A stretch of 64,000 nucleotides of DNA from JAOZPE01 sp964601275 (GTDB lineage: Bacteria > Krumholzibacteriota > Krumholzibacteriia > JAJRXK01): contig CAZRMV010000004.1 in the NCBI GenBank assembly GCA_964601275.1, forward strand, positions 62,001 to 126,000, given 5' to 3'. The notes under the pieces were generated by a model. The model was not told the origin of the DNA. It was given only the letters and a program-made list of their open reading frames with translations, and did no database searches. Below, one piece after another: positions 61,841 to 64,000 of the stretch (positions are counted from its first letter, which is position 1; the number at the start of each line of letters is the position of its first letter). The position numbers and the translations under genes are program-made.

Positions 61841-63301
61841 ATGCTGAACAACCTCATTCCCCTCGGATATCTCGTCGCCACCTCCTTCTTCATCTTCGGG
61901 ATCAAGCGCCTGTCGAAGGTGCGCACCTCCCGGCACGGTAACCAGTTGGCCGCCATCGGCATGCTGCTGGCGATCATCCTCACCGTGCTCGACATCAACC
62001 TGAAGGCGTCCGGGGCGGTCGATTACCGCTACATGATCGCCGGGGTCATCATCGGCAGCCTGATCGGCGCGCTGGCGGCGGTCCGGGTGGAGATGACCCA
62101 GATGCCGGAGATGGTGGCCATCTTCAACGGTTTCGGCGGCATGGCCTCGGCCCTGGTGGGTCTGAGTGTGGTCTGGCGCGCGGTGCACGACACCATGGCC
62201 CAGAGTCACTACACCGGGGCGCTGGAGGTCCATGTCATCCTCGGCGGGACCGACGTCGCGGTCTCCACCGTGCTCTCCCTCCTGGTCGGCGCGGTCACCC
62301 TGACCGGAAGCCTGGTGGCCTACGCCAAGCTGGCCGGCAAGATGACCGGCAACCCCATCCTGTTGCCTGGCCGGCACGTGGTGAACGTCCTCCTGCTCGG
62401 TTTCGCCCTGGTGGTCGCGGGAATGCTGGCCTTCGGCAGCTTCTCCGGCTTCACCGTGCTCGAGCTCTGTCTCGGAGTGCTCGCGGCGTCACTCGTCCTG
62501 GGAGTGATGGCCGTCATCCCCATCGGCGGGGCGGACATGCCGGTGGTGATCTCGCTTCTGAACTCGTATTCGGGCATCGCCGCCGCCATGACCGGATTCG
62601 TGCTGCGCAACAACCTGCTCATCGTCTCGGGCTCGTTGGTGGGGGCCTCGGGAATCATCCTGACCCAGATCATGTGCAAGGCGATGAACCGGAGCCTGGC
62701 CAACGTGCTCTTCGGCGGCTTCGGCGGCGACGCCGGCGCCACCGCGGCGCAAAGCGCGGGGTACACCAACATCACCGAAGCCGGTCCCGAGGAGATGGCC
62801 ATGATGCTGGAGGACGCCGAGTCGGTGGTCTTCGTGCCCGGATACGGGCTGGCCGTCGCCCAGGCCCAGCACGTGACCAAGGAACTGGCTGATCTGCTGG
62901 AGAAGCGGGGCACGAAGGTCAAGTACGCCATCCACCCGGTGGCCGGTCGCATGCCGGGTCACATGAATGTGCTTCTGGCCGAGGCCGACGTGCCGTATGA
63001 GCAACTCGTCGAGATGGACGACATCAATCCGGAGTTCAAGACCACCGACGTGGCCATCGTGCTGGGCGCGAACGATGTGGTGAACCCGGCGGCGATCAAC
63101 GATCCGTCGAGTCCCATCGCGGGCATGCCCATCCTGAACGTCCACGAGGCCCGGACCGTCTTCATCATCAAGCGCTCGCTCTCGCCCGGGTTCGCCGGTA
63201 TCCCGAACGAGCTCTTCGATTATGACAACGCGATCATGGTCTTCGGCGACGCGAAGAAGGTGTTGACCGAGGTGGTCAACGAGGTGAAGGAAGCGTCCTG
63301 A
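61841..63301 (+). CDS. pntB: NAD(P) transhydrogenase beta subunit
   Basis: The 486-residue protein has an N-terminal membrane domain of about eight or nine helices (IPLGYLVATSFFIFGIKRL; NGFGGMASALVGLS; GGADMPVVISLLNSYSGIAA, containing the proton-channel region) and a C-terminal NADP-binding domain III (about 310-486: VVFVPGYGLAVAQAQHVTKE, HPVAGRMPGHMNVLLAEADV, VLGANDVVNPAA, NVHEARTVFIIKRSLSPGFA). It completes the enzyme with pntA and pntAB. AGGAAGGGG precedes the ATG. It is convergent with the HD-domain gene, with 6 bases between the stops. Confidence 0.95.
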   Translation: MLNNLIPLGYLVATSFFIFGIKRLSKVRTSRHGNQLAAIGMLLAIILTVLDINLKASGAVDYRYMIAGVIIGSLIGALAAVRVEMTQMPEMVAIFNGFGGMASALVGLSVVWRAVHDTMAQSHYTGALEVHVILGGTDVAVSTVLSLLVGAVTLTGSLVAYAKLAGKMTGNPILLPGRHVVNVLLLGFALVVAGMLAFGSFSGFTVLELCLGVLAASLVLGVMAVIPIGGADMPVVISLLNSYSGIAAAMTGFVLRNNLLIVSGSLVGASGIILTQIMCKAMNRSLANVLFGGFGGDAGATAAQSAGYTNITEAGPEEMAMMLEDAESVVFVPGYGLAVAQAQHVTKELADLLEKRGTKVKYAIHPVAGRMPGHMNVLLAEADVPYEQLVEMDDINPEFKTTDVAIVLGANDVVNPAAINDPSSPIAGMPILNVHEARTVFIIKRSLSPGFAGIPNELFDYDNAIMVFGDAKKVLTEVVNEVKEAS

Positions 63302-63307
63302 GAGACC

Positions 63308-64000
63308 CTACCGGTCGCTGATCCAATAGAGCCGGTGCACCACCACGGGACCGGCAAGCGCTGTGAGAGTGGGGCTGCGCCGAGTGATGTCCTCCGGCTC
63401 GGCCCCCTCGACCCCCTGCACCCGCAAGCCCTTGCGTCCCTCCGCCGGCGCATAGGGCCGATAGGGAACGTCCTCGGCGCGGTCGAGCCATACCGCGGCC
63501 TCCGGATCGAGACCTCGCCGGGACGCCTCGGCCCGCCGCCGCTCGCGCTCCTCGTCCAGGAGAGGGGTGGCTTCTCCGTAGACGGTGACGCAGCGGGGAG
63601 GTCGTCGGCCCCGCAGGACCTCCGTCAGCTCGCGGACCGTGGGGTCGGAGTGCCCGGCCAGCGCATCCAGTTCGACCAGGAAGTGGGCGTCCCTCCAGCC
63701 AAGGTACTGCGGCAGGCTCGGCTCGCCCTGGTGCAGGGCGGAGAAGGACGGGCACCGGGAGGGGGTGGCCTCCGGTCCCAGGACGCGCAAGCGCTGGCAG
63801 AGCCGGACGAAGGCGGTCTCGAAACCGCGGCTGGTCTTGTGCAGGTAGACGTTCTGGAACATGTGGTAGCGACCGATCAGGTACTGCTCGACCGCGCTCG
63901 TCCCCTTCGGATCGACCAGGATCGCCCGTCCGTCCCGGCTGGGGACGATGGCCCGGATCAGCCAGTCCCGATCGAAGGATCCGTACCGCGTCCCGGTGAA
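63308..64000 (-). CDS. HD-superfamily phosphohydrolase (COG1078-type), 5' end beyond window
   Basis: The frame is open to the right edge, so the N-terminal HD metal motif is outside the window. The visible 230 residues start FTGTRYGSFDRDWLIRAIVP and include STAVEQYL-like TSAVEQYLIGRYHMFQNVYL and HKTSRGFETAFVRL, which match the part after the catalytic core of dGTPase/SAMHD1-related HD hydrolases (COG1078): a YG-FD-R-L segment and an A-E-x-yL-x-RY-MF/Y-VY-H motif. Members hydrolyse dNTPs or related nucleotides; the substrate cannot be told here. The C-terminal tail (AEGRKGLRVQGVEGAEPEDI) is the usual beta-rich end of the family. Role in nucleotide pool control is inferred from family. Confidence 0.82.
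   Translation of the reverse strand, partial: FTGTRYGSFDRDWLIRAIVPSRDGRAILVDPKGTSAVEQYLIGRYHMFQNVYLHKTSRGFETAFVRLCQRLRVLGPEATPSRCPSFSALHQGEPSLPQYLGWRDAHFLVELDALAGHSDPTVRELTEVLRGRRPPRCVTVYGEATPLLDEERERRRAEASRRGLDPEAAVWLDRAEDVPYRPYAPAEGRKGLRVQGVEGAEPEDITRRSPTLTALAGPVVVHRLYWISDR

Overview
The window is a GC-rich, gene-dense bacterial chromosome segment with about 44 protein genes and one tRNA. It has no insertion sequence, phage gene, CRISPR array or integration scar that I can see. The mix suggests a Gram-negative, respiratory member of an uncultured FCB-type lineage (Krumholzibacteriota/Eisenbacteria-like). The basis is: two secreted proteins ending in a FlgD/Por-type sorting-like domain, two giant BNR-propeller proteins, abundant multiheme cytochromes and lipoproteins, a TIGR03960-type radical SAM fusion, and a split proton-translocating transhydrogenase. 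This taxonomic placement is inference.

Layout. 1-3.4 kb: a secreted LVIVD-repeat protein cut by the left edge, then a PP2C phosphatase and a degenerate protein kinase that form a pair. 3.4-9.3 kb: a tightly overlapped five-gene minus-strand operon, in transcription order an octaheme cytochrome lipoprotein (tetrathionate-reductase-like), a heptaheme membrane cytochrome with an EF-hand-like loop, a cytochrome b, and two YeeE/YedE sulfur-transport proteins, the last fused to a rhodanese domain without its catalytic cysteine. 9.5-12.9 kb: an ECF sigma factor with a zinc anti-sigma factor, divergent from a small secreted protein and a secreted PA-domain metalloprotease. 13-22 kb: a histone-deacetylase-like enzyme, small envelope proteins, a NodB deacetylase overlapping a membrane sensor fused to an AlbA_2 domain, trmB, a CHASE-PAS histidine kinase and a DUF302 protein. 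22-31.4 kb: a giant beta-helix secreted protein, an NtrC-type regulator and NtrB-like kinase with a trans-sulfuration PLP enzyme between them, and an MltF-type transglycosylase. 31.5-43.7 kb: the radical SAM/DUF2344 fusion, a TPR-ATPase with a damaged P-loop, an AEC carrier, BNR protein 1 and an RsbU-like phosphatase. 43.8-55.8 kb: BNR protein 2, a CoA-binding protein, GYF-RDD, the HtrA-AlaX pair, a HAD phosphatase, an orphan solute-binding protein, citrate synthase and a radical SAM protein. 56-64 kb: tRNA-His, hisS, an SGNH protein and an MBOAT acyltransferase in one run, then pntA-pntAB-pntB, and an HD phosphohydrolase cut by the right edge.

The strongest candidates for new biology are: the sulfur/cytochrome operon; the tRNA-His gene, which lacks an encoded G-1 and has A73 and sits 37 nt before hisS; translational coupling of hisS to a surface O-acylation pair; and a periplasmic-sensor/AlbA_2 fusion. 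Gene starts were set from Shine-Dalgarno sequences, overlaps and family conservation. Functions are read from motifs only, with no database search.
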